A stretch of DNA of 64,000 nt from Lasiosphaeris hirsuta (GCA_030549175.1 JAUKUA010000001.1:3224001-3288000), one strand, 5' to 3'. Counted from the stretch's first letter, positions 39,837-52,453 are shown. A program made the numbers and translations. The notes: generated by a model from the sequence alone, not told the origin.

Positions 39837-42800
39837 CTACACGCTTTGTTCCTCCAACCGCCTCAGCGCTTTGACATCGACTTTCCCCCCAGTGACATTG
39901 ATATTGACAATTTCAACCTCAAAAGCGTCACCGGTCTTGATGCTGGCAATGGTGGCCACATCGCCGAGAGCGCCTGGTGCTATCGAGGCGGTGAGACCGA
40001 ACCAGTCGAGCACTCCCGTGACCACCACCTTGGGCACCACATGACTGACGGTAAAGCGGAATGTCTCGGGTAGTTTTGCCGCCGGGTTCGAATCGCCGAG
40101 CCAGCCGCGCAGCAACGCCTGTAGCATCCACTCGATATTCCCGTCCAATTTGTCTAGTGCGGCTATGTAACGCTCGCGGACGTGGAGCGAGGGAAACACA
40201 ACATTCTCCATATCTTGCTTCGAGAAGCACAAGTAAGACTGGTCGCTCGTTTTGCTAAGAGGAATGCCCAGACGGGCCTCTTCCAGGAGCGCCGACTCGA
40301 TCTGCCAATGCACAAGCATGTCGGAGTATCGGCGTAGCGGCGATGTTGCTTTGGTGTACAAGTCCAAGCCCATGATGAAATTCGGGCCGGGAGTCGCCGA
40401 TATCTCCTGCCCGCCAGTGAGCCCAAATAGGGTGCGGAACTGTTCCTGAGGCGGCTGCTTGCCAGTGGCAAGCAGTGGGTAGAGAAGGTGTTGGCAAAAA
40501 TCATGTAGTGCCTTGGCATTCTTTTTGGACAGTGGTGAAACGCGATAGGGAATAGGTATGGAGCGGTCTCGACACCACCTTGCGGCGACTTGGCCAGCCG
40601 TTTTCATGAGGCTGCTGACGAGTGAGCTACCACTACTTGAGTTGTATGAGATGCGGATGTAAGGGTCCCCTTGGCAACGTATGAAACCGTTTGGGTAGTC
40701 AGTCATCTGGACGTGATCAAGAGAGACCTTCACGCTCGGCCGAGGCAAGAAGACGGGCATCGCTCCCTTCTCGAGGCAGACTTTCTCGAGGGCGTTTGCC
40801 AGCCTCCCTAGAGTCCGAAGCTCCTCGACTTGCCGTTGGGATAGTTCTTCAGGCTTCGTCATCTTCTTACTGGCAGGTTCAAGCGCAGCTGGCGGTTTTC
40901 CAACCTCGAAGACTTGGGTTGGGATAGATTCCGGTCTACCGGTCTCTCCGAGAGCCGCTGACACATGTTCGGGAGTCATGTAGACCACATCACGGAGGAT
41001 GCCGGGCGTGATGTTATAATCGGCGATCTCGCCGGCGTCGGTCACTCTCGCACTGAAAGTCAGGGAAGGCCTGCCGGGCGCCAAAGAGAAGGCTTCTCGA
41101 ACGACCTCATCCCCAAACATGGGCTCGTGGTGCCCGGGAAGATAAACAGTCAGGGGGAGGGTGGCCGCTCGGTTTCCGAGCCAGGAATTCGGGTGAATGC
41201 GCGAAGCTGGATCGGCTACGTGGACATGAATCCAGTGTCCCCCTTCCTTTGCTTCTTCGACCGAAACTCCGTCGTCTATGTCATTGGCGTCCTTGGCGTC
41301 GATGCAATAGACAGTTGAGCCGGAAAAGTCTTTCCGAAGGGAGGCAAGCCGGTCTGGCTCGAGGGCGGTTGACCCGGCATCACTCTTCCGGACCCTAAGA
41401 CCGCTCTGGAGCCCAAGTTCAACACCTGGGAGGCGGAGGGCGTGGCGGGCGTGGATATCCCAAGGAGTAATCCGGCCAATTTCTTGGAGAAAAGTCCAGC
41501 CGACGGACTTGTCAAGGGTTTCGGCATTGCCGTAACGGTTGATTGCGCGCAACACGGCGCCGCCGATCCAGTTCAGGCGAGAAGAAGAAGAAAAGTGGTC
41601 CGAGGCCGCCCATGCGTGTATAAACTCAATAATTGCCATACCGGCTCTGCCCCATTCATTTTGGGGCTGGTTCGCTCTCCTTTTGCTCTGCCCAATGACA
41701 CCATAAGGGGTCCAATCGCGGCTCCTTCGGCTTTGATCGACAGCCTTCCGGGCTAATTCCAGGAAGCTTATGAACTCAGGGGGAGATAGCGATGGGCTGC
41801 CACCAACACTGGATGCTGCCACATCGGCCAAGTAGTAGTAGTAATAACGCACTAAGCCTTCGACAATCGCGATGTTTTTGACGTCGGGTACGGAGTTGAT
41901 GGCGAAAACACAAGAGTTTTGTGTGCGACCGGCTCGGTCTAATGGCCGAAAGCTGACATCGTTTCTAGAAAGCACCATATGAACGGCGTAGAGGGCCTCG
42001 GGTGGAAAAGTTGTCTTGTTCTTCTTGAGGCTAGCGGGAAGCAGGGCGTCAGCTATGCGGGCCAAGCTCATGAGCCTCATCTCGGGGCCAGCAAGCTTTT
42101 CAAAGGCATTGGCTAGATTCTCCGTGTAACCCAAATGGACGCGGCGGGCGGCGTCTTCGAATCTGGCCATGTGATGGATCAAGTGGCCACCGGCTTCTCT
42201 GGACGGCCCCGGTCCGAGGTCGTTGAGGGACTCGAGGGCGTCGGATGGCGTCACCGCAGGCAAGACGGCAATGAATTTTTGCAGCTCTGCGGGATCTTTG
42301 ATGAAGTGTTTGACGACAAAGCGAGTCTTGATGCCATAGCTGGTAAACCACCTGCCGGAATTTGTGTAAAAGTGGCCATAGCCATTGAACTTGCCGAGAC
42401 ATATGGCCAATATCTGTATCCTCCAAGACTGGGTACTGCACGGGATGGGTCAGCCAGTGATCCGGGGAGTCCTAGTGAATTCGGCTACCTGATCTCTATC
42501 AAATCGCCAGCCTCAAGGTTTGCAGCAGTACCGGCGGCGTTCACCAGCTCTTCTCCGTCAAACTGAGGCTGCGCGTCTTCATTCATGTCGCGTTCCGGCC
42601 GGTAACCATGTTCAAGGACATCGCCGGTCAATGCATTTTGCAAAACACCATGCGTTGGACCATCGGACGGTGGGTTCACAGCGACGGCCGGGTTCTCAAT
42701 TTCCCAAGCCCTGAGACGCTGCCTGATATAGCTCTCTTGGGATTCAGAGCGTATCCGGACGTCATCACTGCCGGGCGACGACGGGAGCGACCGGGCCAAC

Positions 42801-43003
42801 TGAAGACGCCGCGCTATGGACAAGGCCTGTGCATGTATTAAAAATCAAGCTCTAAGTAGAGAACAAAATGACTACAAACTGACCCTTCGAGACTCGCGGG
42901 TAGACGGGGGTGAAGACGGCGTGAGCCTTAAAGCAGCCTCTGCTGGAGCTGTGCGACTCTCGCATCTCCAGCATACATAGCTCTGCCGCGCAGCCCGCAG
43001 CAT
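39837..43003 (-). CDS. cyt-4: Mitochondrial exoribonuclease II (CYT-4/Dss1 family)
   Basis: Three exons, 43003-42884, 42826-42489 and 42435-39837, encode 1018 residues. Introns of 57 and 53 bases (GTCAGT and GTAGCC donors, CACAG and TGCAG acceptors) restore RESRR-ALSIARR and IEIS-TQSWRIQILAICLGKFNG. The N-terminus (MLRAARQSYVCWRC) is an Arg-rich mitochondrial presequence with the YVCWRC start common in fungal mitochondrial proteins. The RNB domain begins near residue 525. Its CIDAKDANDIDDGVS motif keeps the four spaced aspartates that bind the catalytic metals in RNase II. ATSPLRRYSD, the RNB-family substrate-binding block, follows, and a C-terminal S1-like segment ends the protein. Neurospora CYT-4 and yeast Dss1 process and degrade mitochondrial RNA, Dss1 with the Suv3 helicase. 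Neurospora CYT-4 is somewhat longer. Confidence 0.95.
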
Positions 43004-44786
43004 GTCTGCAGTTCAACGGCCGATCTAACAAGGTCTTTGCCAGATGTCGTGGGTTGATATCACAGTTTGATGCGGCACACGCAGCACTAAATTCGATGCA
43101 TAACAGCTGCAGCGTTTGAACGCGAGCTCAGATGACCTGGCGGCTCTCCAATGTAACCCTAACCCTTATCAATCAAGGCCTTATCACACTTGTGTTACCT
43201 TCCCTGTCACCTTCACGTGCTTTTGCTAGTCTGCAAAGTAAGCCAGCGTCGCTTTTCCGCAAAGACTAACTTCCAGAACTTGGGAGAACTCAATTTTCGT
43301 TGGCGAACCTCAGTGCTTTAAACTTTGGAGACTGCGTGACGGAGGATCAAGTATTTCCGTTTCCGTGATTTGACCTGCGTCCCGCTCACCACACCGACCA
43401 AGCCATAATCGTAGCCGTCAGACGGTTGCTGGATGAAGGCGTCTGGGGCAGCGTCTGGGGCAGATTCTGCTTGCCGGGGGTTTGATTGGGCTGTCGCAGA
43501 CGCCAGATGCAGACGTCAGATGCAGGTACGAGGCCCGCAGACCGTTTTTAGAGATCCACCAGGGAGCCACCCATCCTCCTTCATAACGCATTTGACCCGC
43601 AAGCCCCTTTCAAAAGCCTCTAGTTGCTAGTGAGAAATTGACTGCCAATCGCGGACCAAATCGGGCTCTGACGCCAGCTGCACAGCACCATCGCCGCCGC
43701 TCCAGCGATCGAATGGGGGAAGTCAATGGCCCCTGGGTATGGCGGTCTTAGCAACAAGTAATTTTGCTAATATCGCTTAGCTAATTTCCCCCCGGCCGTC
43801 CAAGAAACCTAAGATGCTGTCTGCCACTCTCGACCACTCAGCTGCGCGCTCCGTTGCTGGCTTTGCTGGCTCTGACCACACGCGCTAATGGCCAACTGGG
43901 ATGGTCCACCATCTGCGGCGCCTTGCACCTCCTTTTTCTGCTCATTTTGGCTCTCGCCCTGGACTCATTTGCCAGTACCACCACCCATGGAGCTGCATTT
44001 CGACCGCATCTGCACGCCTGTTGGCAGGCCTGTTGGGTGACCGCCGCTCGTTGCCCGATCCATCGCGCTGCCTGTTGCCACCACCCCGTACAAGTATAGT
44101 GGCAGCAAGAAAACCCCACACTCGTCAGCGTCCTCGCCTTGTCGTGCCTCATCCGTTCTCACAGCCTCCACCTCCCAACCCACCCCTGGCCCTCCCCTCC
44201 CTCCCCTTTCCCACCGGTTCGACTTTCAGATGAACCTGGACTCGAGAGGCCAAACGCCAATGGCCGCCATAATCATGAATTCTGGCTGCCGGGCTGCTGG
44301 TCCCCGAAATCACGGTGAGGGCTGTCGCTCGGCAGGCCAACGCCTGCTAATGAAAGCTCCACACCCGAGGGCAGGGCATCCACCACTTAGCACCACAGCC
44401 GCACCGCTTCCACCGACAGGGTCGGGAACACTGCGCGCGAGGAAACATCCATGTGGACGCCGTGTTATTAGACCCTGGTATCCTGAAGGAGTACCCTCCA
44501 CGGCGCCAAGGGCTGACCCCAGTCCCCAGCAGTACTAAATTACCGCTATCTCTCCTCTCCTTTTCACTCTCACACTCTCTCTCCCCTTCTCGACTTCATC
44601 AAGGTTGGTATTGTCGACGTTGAAAGCCCGAGTGCGCTTTCGCTCTTTCCTTCACCTTCCACACCACCGCTTCACTCTTTCAGCGGGCACTCGTTTTCTA
44701 GCGCACAAAATAATTTGGATACTTAATATCGAACTCTACGCCATACAACTTCCTGGACTAGCCACCACCCGGCAGACACCGAAAAT
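43004..44786. promoter_or_regulatory. Divergent promoter region, CYT-4 homologue and GH17 gene, 1.8 kb
   Basis: No supported gene. A telobox-like TAACCCTAACCCT lies at 43154-43166, about 150 bases upstream of the CYT-4 homologue. A CT-rich stretch at 44547-44590 marks the GH17 core promoter. Frames at 43854-44099 and 44230-44538 (+) lack convincing starts or domains. Confidence 0.5.
43154..43166 (-). promoter_or_regulatory. Telobox-like double TTAGGG element
   Basis: TAACCCTAACCCT on the + strand reads AGGGTTAGGGTTA on the gene's strand, two telomere-type units about 150 bases before the CYT-4 start. Telobox elements act in promoters of translation-related genes in several eukaryotes. A role here is inference. 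Confidence 0.45.
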
Positions 44787-46467
44787 ATGAAGGCAGCCGC
44801 AGCCGCCGCCGCGGCGGTCCTTGCCGTAGGCGCGAGCGCGAGCAACCACCGCCATGCTCATCAAGCCCTCTTCGAGAAGAGGGGGCACAACGCGAGCGAG
44901 GTCTGCGTTCCTGGATGCACCACCATCTGGAAGACCATCACCGGTGAAGCTGGCCGTATGTCGAGCCCCTTGAGTCTATGACGCGGCAATATCACGATGG
45001 TCGAGCTAACAGTAAAAAAAAAAAAAAAAAGTCTGGACTCCCCTTCCTCCCCCCCCGGCTACCGCGACTGCCTGGCCCACAGGACCTGCCGTCGTCCCCA
45101 CGCCCATCCCCCAGGTCTGCCCGACTCCTGGAACCTACACTTTCCCGGCCACCACAATTGTAGTCACCGAGACGACCACCGTGTGCGCTGCTTCCACCAC
45201 TGTCGTTCCCAGCGGAACATGGACACTGGGTGGTGTCACCACTGTTGTTGAGACGGCTACCACGGTTGTGTGCCCATATGCCACTACCAAGACCGAGAAC
45301 GGCGTCGTCACCAGCGTGCTTGAGACGACCACTTACGTTTGCCCTTCAGCTGGTACCTACACCATCGCCCCATACACCACTATCGTTACCGCTGCTACTG
45401 AGACGGTCGTTGTGCCTGTTGTTTCTACCTACTGCCCGGGAACCTGGACCGCTCCCGCCGTCGTAACCGTTGTCGAGACCGCTACTGTTATTTACTGCCC
45501 CTTTTCCTCGTCTGAGGCCCCGGCCCCTGCTCCTACTTGGGCACCTGCACCTCCGCCCGCGCCCGCTCCCGCAGTCCCTACCTGGGACGCCCCTCCCAAG
45601 CCTGCCCCGACCGAGGATTCCAAGCCGAAGCCGAAGCCCGAGACTGGCTCCCCCAAGCTCGGAGGTTCCGGTGGCAAGTGGGCCATGACCTACACCCCGT
45701 ATGCTCACGACGGACAATGCAAGGGTGCTGACGAGGTCCTGAGCGACGTCAAGAAGATCGCCGCTGCTGGCTTCACCACCCTGCGTGTCTACTCAACTGA
45801 TTGCGGCACTCTCCCCAAGGTTGGAGCCGCTGCTAAGGAGTGCGGTCTTAGTCTGATCATCGGCATTTTCATTGGCGAGGTCGGCTGCGACAACGCTTCG
45901 CCCGACGTTGCCGAACAGGTCAGCGCTATCAAGGCTTGGGCTGAATGGGATCTTGTCAAGCTGGTTGTTGTTGCCAACGAGGCCCTCTTCAATGGATTCT
46001 GCAGCGTATCTCAGTTGCGCGATCTGATTGTCCACGTCAAGTCGGAGCTCAGCGGCGCTGGCTACGGGGGACCATACACCACCACTGACGTTGTTTCGGC
46101 CTGGATTGGCAACGACGTGTCGTCCATTTGCTCCGTCATCGACGTTGTGGGCACCAACGCTCATGCCTACTTCAACGCCGGCACTACCCCGGCTGATGCT
46201 GGCAAGTTTGTCGCCGGTCAGCTATCTATTGTCGAGGGTGTTTGCAACCTCCCCGGCTACATCATGGAGACAGGCTGGCCTACGTCTGGCAACTGCAACG
46301 GTGCTGCGTGCCCTGGTGTCTCGGAGCAGGCGACAGCCATTTCATCTATCAAGGCCGAGCTTGGCGAAAAGGTTGTTTTCTTCTCGTACACTGATGACCC
46401 GTGGAAGAAGCCCGGCTCGTGCAACTGCGAGCAGCACTGGGGCTGTGGCCAGCTTTTCAGCGCGTAA
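44787..46467 (+). CDS. Secreted GH17 glucan endo-1,3-beta-glucosidase
   Basis: Exons 44787-44955 and 45083-46467 (127-base intron, GTATGT donor, CCCACAG acceptor, phase 1) encode 517 residues. An Ala-rich signal peptide (MKAAAAAAAAVLAVGASA) is followed by a Thr/Val/Cys-rich repeat region (TTVVETATTVV, TYVCPSAGTYT; residues ~60-165), typical of fungal wall proteins and probably O-glycosylated. A Pro/Ala linker (~170-215) leads to a GH17 catalytic domain starting near KWAMTYTPY. The acid/base is E356 in VVANEALFNG and the nucleophile is E452 in METGWPTSG; their spacing of 96 residues fits the family. No GPI signal is visible at the C-terminus. Related fungal proteins act on beta-1,3-glucan during wall expansion. 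The intron unusually contains an A17 run. Confidence 0.93.
45014..45030 (+). repeat. Poly(A) tract, 17 bases, inside the GH17 intron
   Basis: It lies between the donor (44956) and the acceptor (45082). A homopolymer this long inside a short fungal intron is unusual and prone to sequencing error, but it does not affect the reading frame. Confidence 0.9.
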
Positions 46468-48069
46468 GAAGCTGTTTCAAAGACGCAAGGGATTGTGACC
46501 GGCCCTCGTTAAGGCGGTCAGCTCGTCCTGTCAAGGGTAGATAGTAGCTGTATACCTCTACATAGCCAGTTTTCAAAAGCTGCCAATCAAAGTCTTGTTC
46601 TAGTTTATCTCCTACCATGTATAGCATTCTTGACTCGGCGGCAGGGAATATTACATACAGGCCTGGCTTGCAAACGGGGGCTGTCGCCGTCGATGAGCAG
46701 AAAGTGTATAGAGACAGGCAGCCAATGTGAGAAAAGACCTATTGGCAACTTGAGGAAGCTCCTGAGTATTCCCCCTCGGTTATTGAGAAACGAGGACTGT
46801 GCTTGCTAGTCGACGTGTGGATTGGGGCGAATGGGGGTAGATGAGGAGAGTTTAGCAGTGTTCTAGATTGATAATCTTCTAATTTAATTTACTTGCGGTT
46901 ATGGAGGAACAGCGTCGAACTCTCTCACTTTGGCCCTCATTTGCTTTCCGTCTCTGGTCTTCTGTCGTCGTGCTGACGAGCGTGTTGAGTAGAGCAGGCC
47001 CTATGGTGATTCTCACGTAGCCCCGACCCAGTCGAATGCTTTTGACACTTCGTAATCTTGGAAGAATAGCAGGGGTGATAGTTGGTCAGTACCAGGGACT
47101 GACAAGAAATCAGGGTTCGACTTTATATTTAAAACACATTTATAGACATTTGACCCCATTGCCGTCGACCCGGTGGCTCCCTTGCGGCGTAATTGGCACT
47201 TATACTAAGATACAGATACTTTCATAGACACAGACAGACATAGACAACGACACAAATAACTCCCTTTGGGTCCCCGGATATCGCTCTTCTCCATTTCCAT
47301 ATGCTTGTAAATGGTGAGCGCCTTTCACAACACTGCGCTGACCCACTGAGCAACTCAACGCAAGCAGAAAAAGGATAAAAAAATGTAGTTAGAAATAAAG
47401 GAGAATGGGACGGGATTTCGATGGCCCGGCCGTGATGATAACGAAGTATCGCCCATGCCCCATAGTGCCCGATAAATGCCCATCAGATGCCCGTCCACCA
47501 CAGACTGTCGGAATCCCTTCTACGTACCCCGTGGCTGCCTGCCCAAGTCCTATCCATGCCCTGTTTCCGGCCACGTCCTTCATGTGTCAGTCCGCTGCAC
47601 ACAGCGAAATCCCTTTTTAGATCTCGAACACATACTGTCCTCTCGGTGGTGTTACCGAAAACGCTGTCGAAGTTTGTTTTATGATCCTCGCCTATCCCCC
47701 TGGAGGATTGATTGGTGCGCGGTACTATAGAGTTGATGGTGAGATATGCGGAAGTGCAGGCCTCACGTCTTCTTCATACTCGTCGAATACTCGTCGAAAT
47801 ACTGTTGGCAGAGGGCGGATCAGCAAGTCAAATAATTTGGAACCGGGGGTTGTCAAAGCCTCGAGTCAATGCCCGATACCTCCTGGAGAATGTGCGCGAC
47901 ATGAGGCTTTTGTTTGCTCCCCTGGGAAGAGTTGCTGCGGGCGTCATCAAAGCGTTACCCTATTAGCAAGATGGCGTCGCCCAATCCCTTGTCGACTTTC
48001 CCCCCCTAATTGAATTGTCGTCTGGCTACTTGGGAGCTTCCTAGTGACCGCCGTTTCCCGCTGGCCGAC
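46468..48069. other. Convergent spacer between GH17 and WD40 genes, 1.6 kb
   Basis: It holds two 3' flanks. It is locally more AT-rich than average (46850-47400). Frames at 47405-48013 overlap in several registers and look random. No supported gene. Confidence 0.5.
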
Positions 48070-50405
48070 TCAAAATGGCTCCATGGCGTCTATATCCGCG
48101 CCCCTCCGTCGTCTCCGAGTAAGTGTCTCCTTGATGCGTTTCCCCTCGGTAAAGTACGACGGCTGCCAGTCAAGGCTAGCCCCCCGCCGCTGCCATCGAT
48201 AGTCCCTATGGCTCATTGTGTCCATATTCCATGTCGTCTCTTCCCCGACCCCGCATCTCTCGAGCTGTAGCAACCCTCCACGGTGGCGGTCGCAACACAG
48301 CACTGTCAAGTCTTGGCCATCGTTTGTGAATTGAATGCCGCCGATCTCGCCAAAGATATCAACCGTCTGCTTCGACCGGAAAGTCTGAGCATCAATGATG
48401 TTGATGAAGTCGGCCTCCTCTGCGGCGACTAGGACACGCTTGCCGCTACCCACTGGTGAAAACCGAAGACCACGCACGCCGGCCATTTCAGCCCGCAAGG
48501 TGCAGACTGGCGTCGGGTATCCCGAGCTGTCCGTCCAGTAGCGGGCGTCCCAAATCTTGATGGCCTTGTCTTGGAAACCTGTAGCGACCGTCCAGCCGTC
48601 ATCGGCCCAGTCACATGCGAAGCCAAAGTCTCGGTGCCCCGACAGCTCCTGGAGAATCTCGGGCCTACTGCCAGGAAGCGTCGGCTCGGCAGCTGTGATG
48701 AGCACGTTATGGGAATCGCCGACCATGACACGTAGGCGCTTGTCCGGCGACAGCGCGGTGCAGTTTAGTGAAAAGTTGAACTTTTCGCGCGATAACCACG
48801 TCTCAGTGGCAATATCCATGACGCGAAATTCCATGTCGTTGGAGGCGAAGGCAGCCAGGGGCGCGGAAGACCCCCGAGCTTGGTGTACCTGGACATGGTT
48901 TGTGATGCCGCTCTGGTTGCGGGTAATGATGCCTTCGTGGCAAACTGCTGCCTCAGGCTCATCGGAGTCAAGATGGCGAAGAATGTACTCTCCGTCAAAT
49001 CGACCGGCCACCAGAACGCCGTGTTCGGCAGCCAGGGTCGAGATTGGCGAGACGGGTGTGTTGGCAGACTTCATAATCAGTCGGCCCTCGCCAGATACGG
49101 GGTTGAACTGGTGAACACCGCCTATGCTAGGATAGAAAGCGCGTGTGCGAGAAGAGGTCGCCAGCAGGTTGCGTAACTGAAAATGCGACAGGTGAACGTT
49201 GCGCCGAATATCCATACGCCGGAATCTGAAGTAGCTGTCGCTACGAGGCAGAGCTATATCAGGTAGGTTGGGCTATAACGAGGTTAGAACCCAAACGACA
49301 GTACGAACACAGGGGGTTGCAGCTTTGGACTTACCGTCCATCTATCTGTACCTGTGAAATTGGTGTAGTTGTTATACGTCAATAGTCGACGCTCTCGAGC
49401 TTCCCTCCTCGTAACACCGATCCCCTCCCAGTCGACGCCTTGGATATCGCACTGGTCTCCCTCGAGATCTGTATACTGGACGTGCATCAAAGGCGCAGAG
49501 GACAGCACGTCGATTCTGCTTTGCCACGGATACCTGCCCCTTTCCCGAGGTAGACCGGGCACGGTCCTGCTCTGGTCTGCCCAGTGGCCTAGGAAGTCCT
49601 TTAGGCCGTAGTTCGCTGGCCCAAGCATGTTGGGGTTGGGGTTAGTCAAACCGACGGGGTGGGTACCCTCTAGCCAGCCAGGAGTATTCTCATCATCGGC
49701 TTCCACGGCGAGTTGTTCCAGCTGGGTCGTGACAGCCGACGGGTTCAAGGCCTGCGGGGGAGGTAGCGGCGGTTGAATGTGTAAGAACATGGCTGCGAGG
49801 CCAGCCATGGCGATAGGGTGGGGGTGGGGATTTTGGTTCCCCAACAGAAAATCAGTGGCGGGAATCATGGCGTTCGGGCCGGTAACGATCGCACTGGCCG
49901 GGACGGGGCCGGTATCATGAAAGTCAAACTCGGCGCCAAAGTCGGCGGAAGCATCCAAGTCCATGTCGTGAGTAAGCAGACTAGCAACGTTGAGATAGCT
50001 CACCAGGGGCGCCCCAGCGTCGTCCGACATGTCGAGATCGTCAGAAACGTAGCCGTCCAAGTCGTTGAAGTAGGCTATCTGGTGGTGAGGATGGTGTGGG
50101 TGGCATACGCTATCATCATTGTCGTCGTCGTCGTCGTCGTCGTCGTCTTGTTCACTGAGACCCTCTTCGTCACCATCGTTATCCTCCTCTACGTCGTCGG
50201 CAGGATTGTTCATTAGTGTGTTGCCATGGTCCCGGTTGGTGGACACATGGAAGGAGGCGGAGGTAGCAGCGGATGTGGAAGCGGATGTAGAGGCGGAAGC
50301 GGCCGAACCAGTGTTAGCAGCAGAAGAAGCAGAGGCGCCGTTGACGGTTCCGGGGTTGCGGGGTCGGGCGTGGGAAGAGGAACCCAGGAAGGATCCGGGG
50401 CGCAT
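48070..50405 (-). CDS. WD40 repeat protein of unknown function, 757 aa
   Basis: Exons 50405-49335 and 49272-48070 are joined in phase 0 through a 62-base intron (GTAAGT donor, TCTAAC branch site, TTATAG acceptor), giving NFTGTDRWT-PNLPDIALPRSD. The N-terminal ~190 residues are disordered: an Ala/Ser-rich stretch, an Asp run encoded by (GTC)9 on the + strand, and His/Pro patches. The C-terminal ~400 residues form a beta-propeller with degenerate WD repeats. The clearest is LSGHRDFGFACDWADDGWTVATG...IKIWDARYW near residues 565-605, which resembles the short fungal DUF2415-type WD segment. The protein may serve as a scaffold, but no partner is evident. A basic RRRRR stretch near the C-terminus could be a nuclear signal. 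Confidence 0.85.
50121..50147 (+). repeat. (GTC)9 trinucleotide run coding for poly-Asp
   Basis: This in-frame microsatellite lies in exon 1 of the WD40 gene and encodes about nine consecutive aspartates. Length variation would change the acidic run without a frameshift. Confidence 0.9.
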
Positions 50406-51025
50406 GATTACGGGGATTGGTCTTTATGTGACGGGACGAAGGCTTAAATTGGGGCACATTGGGCCTGGCGGGCGCACTCGCACACTCGAGGGTTGCTTCT
50501 TCCTGTCGGCTTATGGGATTTTTGTTCAGTCGTCTTCGGCGTGCCGAGACCGGGTTCCTTTGGCCTGTCGTTGCCTTGCGCCCTTCTTTTCTTTTTCGCC
50601 CATCCGGCAGCCACCCTGGGCGGGTCCAGATGCCAGCGCAAGCCCGCCCCGAGAGGATTCGGACTGGAGACGATCAAGCCCCAAATCAAATCGATCGTGG
50701 AGGGGGGTGGGCTTTTGTAATAGTGCGCGCAGCAGCGAGTCGGGAGCGGGCACTAGGATCGGATGCAATCTCAAGGTGTAGTAGCAGCGACGACAACCGC
50801 AGTTCTTGGTGGTTATTGGGCTCCAGCTTTTCAGCGGCGCAAGAGGGAGAGAGAGAGGTTAAGGGGAGGGGGAGGTAGTGGTGAGGCGAGGCAGCGAGTA
50901 GACTTGCCCGACGAGACTCAACGACTCGGAATGGCACGGGTGTGGCGGCGGGTGCAGATGGCTGAAGCACGGGGGGGGGACGTCTATGTAAATGGCTGAG
51001 AGGTGTGAGGGTGGCATGGAGGCAC

Positions 51026-51082
51026 GGAGGGTGGTGGTGTGGAGGGTGGTGGTGTGGAGGGTGGTGGTGTGGAGGGTGGTGG
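51026..51082 (+). repeat. 15-bp G-rich minisatellite, 3.8 copies
   Basis: The unit GGAGGGTGGTGGTGT is present exactly at 51026-51040, 51041-51055 and 51056-51070, with a 12-base partial copy to 51082. It is purine- and G-rich on the + strand with closely spaced GG/GGG tracts, so it could form G-quadruplexes. It creates a His/Pro-rich chance frame on the minus strand. Confidence 0.95.
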
Positions 51083-52425
51083 CAGTGTGAGGGCAGGCAT
51101 TCGAACCTGGAATGGCACAAGGCCAGCGGCTTCGCTGGGAGGACCTGACGGGATGCACCTGGTGACAGGGTGCTAAGTAGGTAGGCCTGGTTGTTTTGGC
51201 GGGGGTGGTGGCATGGGCGGGGCGGGAGGCGGGACGTGCACCTACCTCGATACCACGGGCACACAAGGGAGTTTGAGTTAGGTTGCTCCCTAGCGAGTCT
51301 GGCTTTCCCAGAGTGCCCTGTTACGGTTTTGAGCGAAGTCATGACCCGCCAGGGGTGCCTGAGTGGTGCCCGGAGACCCCCGCGCCTGCAACCTCTGGCC
51401 TTTTCGCCGATGGAACCCAGCTGAGTGCTGTTCCTTACGCTCGCATACCCGTCTAAATTTTTATTTTATTTCTTGCTAGGTTCGGGGTACACGAACCCGA
51501 CTTTGCTAGAATCTTGCTTGGTGGACGCGAGGGGCCAATCGCCCGACGGCCACGGGCGGGCAAGCCAGGGCAGGCACATTGTGTCACAACCAGGCTCGCA
51601 CCTGCCGCCCAACACCCATATTATATGGTCAAGCTGAGAGAGCTGAGGGCATGGGCGTTAGGCCTAGTAGGCATGGACATGCTGCTATCGCATGGAACAT
51701 CAAGCAAGGAGCATGGAATGAACATGGAAATTGGCGACCCTCGCTGCAGCTCGCAGCTCGCAGCGAAACGTGGGACCGAACTGGGAAAGAAAAGGCGGGG
51801 AAGCACGATAGGACGGCAGTATGGGCGATGTGAGCCAACCTTATTGCCCCTCCCGGCCGGCTGCATCGCCAATGTCCCTGGTCTGTCCTGCCACCGTGCT
51901 GTCGCACTGCCTTCTCGTCCCCATCCTGCCAAAGATAGGCATGCGGGCACGCAGCCCTGATCTTTTGGGGCCGCCACCCTCGTCCGAGCAAGACGGCTAT
52001 GGTTGGTTGGCTCGAGGCCCAGTGCACACCGCATGTCTGTCTGCGACTACGTCGCCGGCAAGACACCATGCTGCGAAGCAAAAGGCCGCAGCCGCTGAGG
52101 CGGGTGCATGCGGGAAAGGAGGAATGGGGATCGGGAGAGAGGTTCGAGAGAGGCAAAGAGGCTCGCAGGAAGCCCGCCTCGCCGGACTCGTCGACCTGCA
52201 TATCCCCATAGCTACCTCGCAAGTTGCAACCGCCGCTCAACCACTGTTCAACCGCATTTCGCGAACCATTTGATCGAGAAGACCCAGCGAGATGGGCAAT
52301 ACCAGGAAGGACCTGGCTCCGGTGCCAGTCCCGGAGTCGCACAATTGACATATCCGCAGTGCCCCGAACACGGCCTGCTCGCTCATTGCCTACTCGTGTG
52401 CCTCCACATCTTTTTCTGACCTCTC

Positions 52426-52453
52426 AAAAAAAAAAAAAAAAAAAAAAAAAAAA
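52426..52453. repeat. Poly(A) tract, 28 bases
   Basis: The longest homopolymer in the window, preceded by the pyrimidine-rich CTTTTTCTGACCTCTC. It could be the tail of a retroposed sequence or a poly(dA:dT) element. No flanking target duplication is evident. Confidence 0.9.

Noticed and set aside
50686..51342. 218-codon His/Pro-rich frame (-)
   Set aside because: The His-Pro repeats come directly from the 15-base minisatellite at 51026. The rest is random-looking and lies in the WD40 gene's upstream region.
51629..52351. 240-codon frame (-)
   Set aside because: No domain, Arg/Ser/Cys-rich random composition and several competing frames. Frames of this size are rare but expected once or so in this much non-coding DNA.
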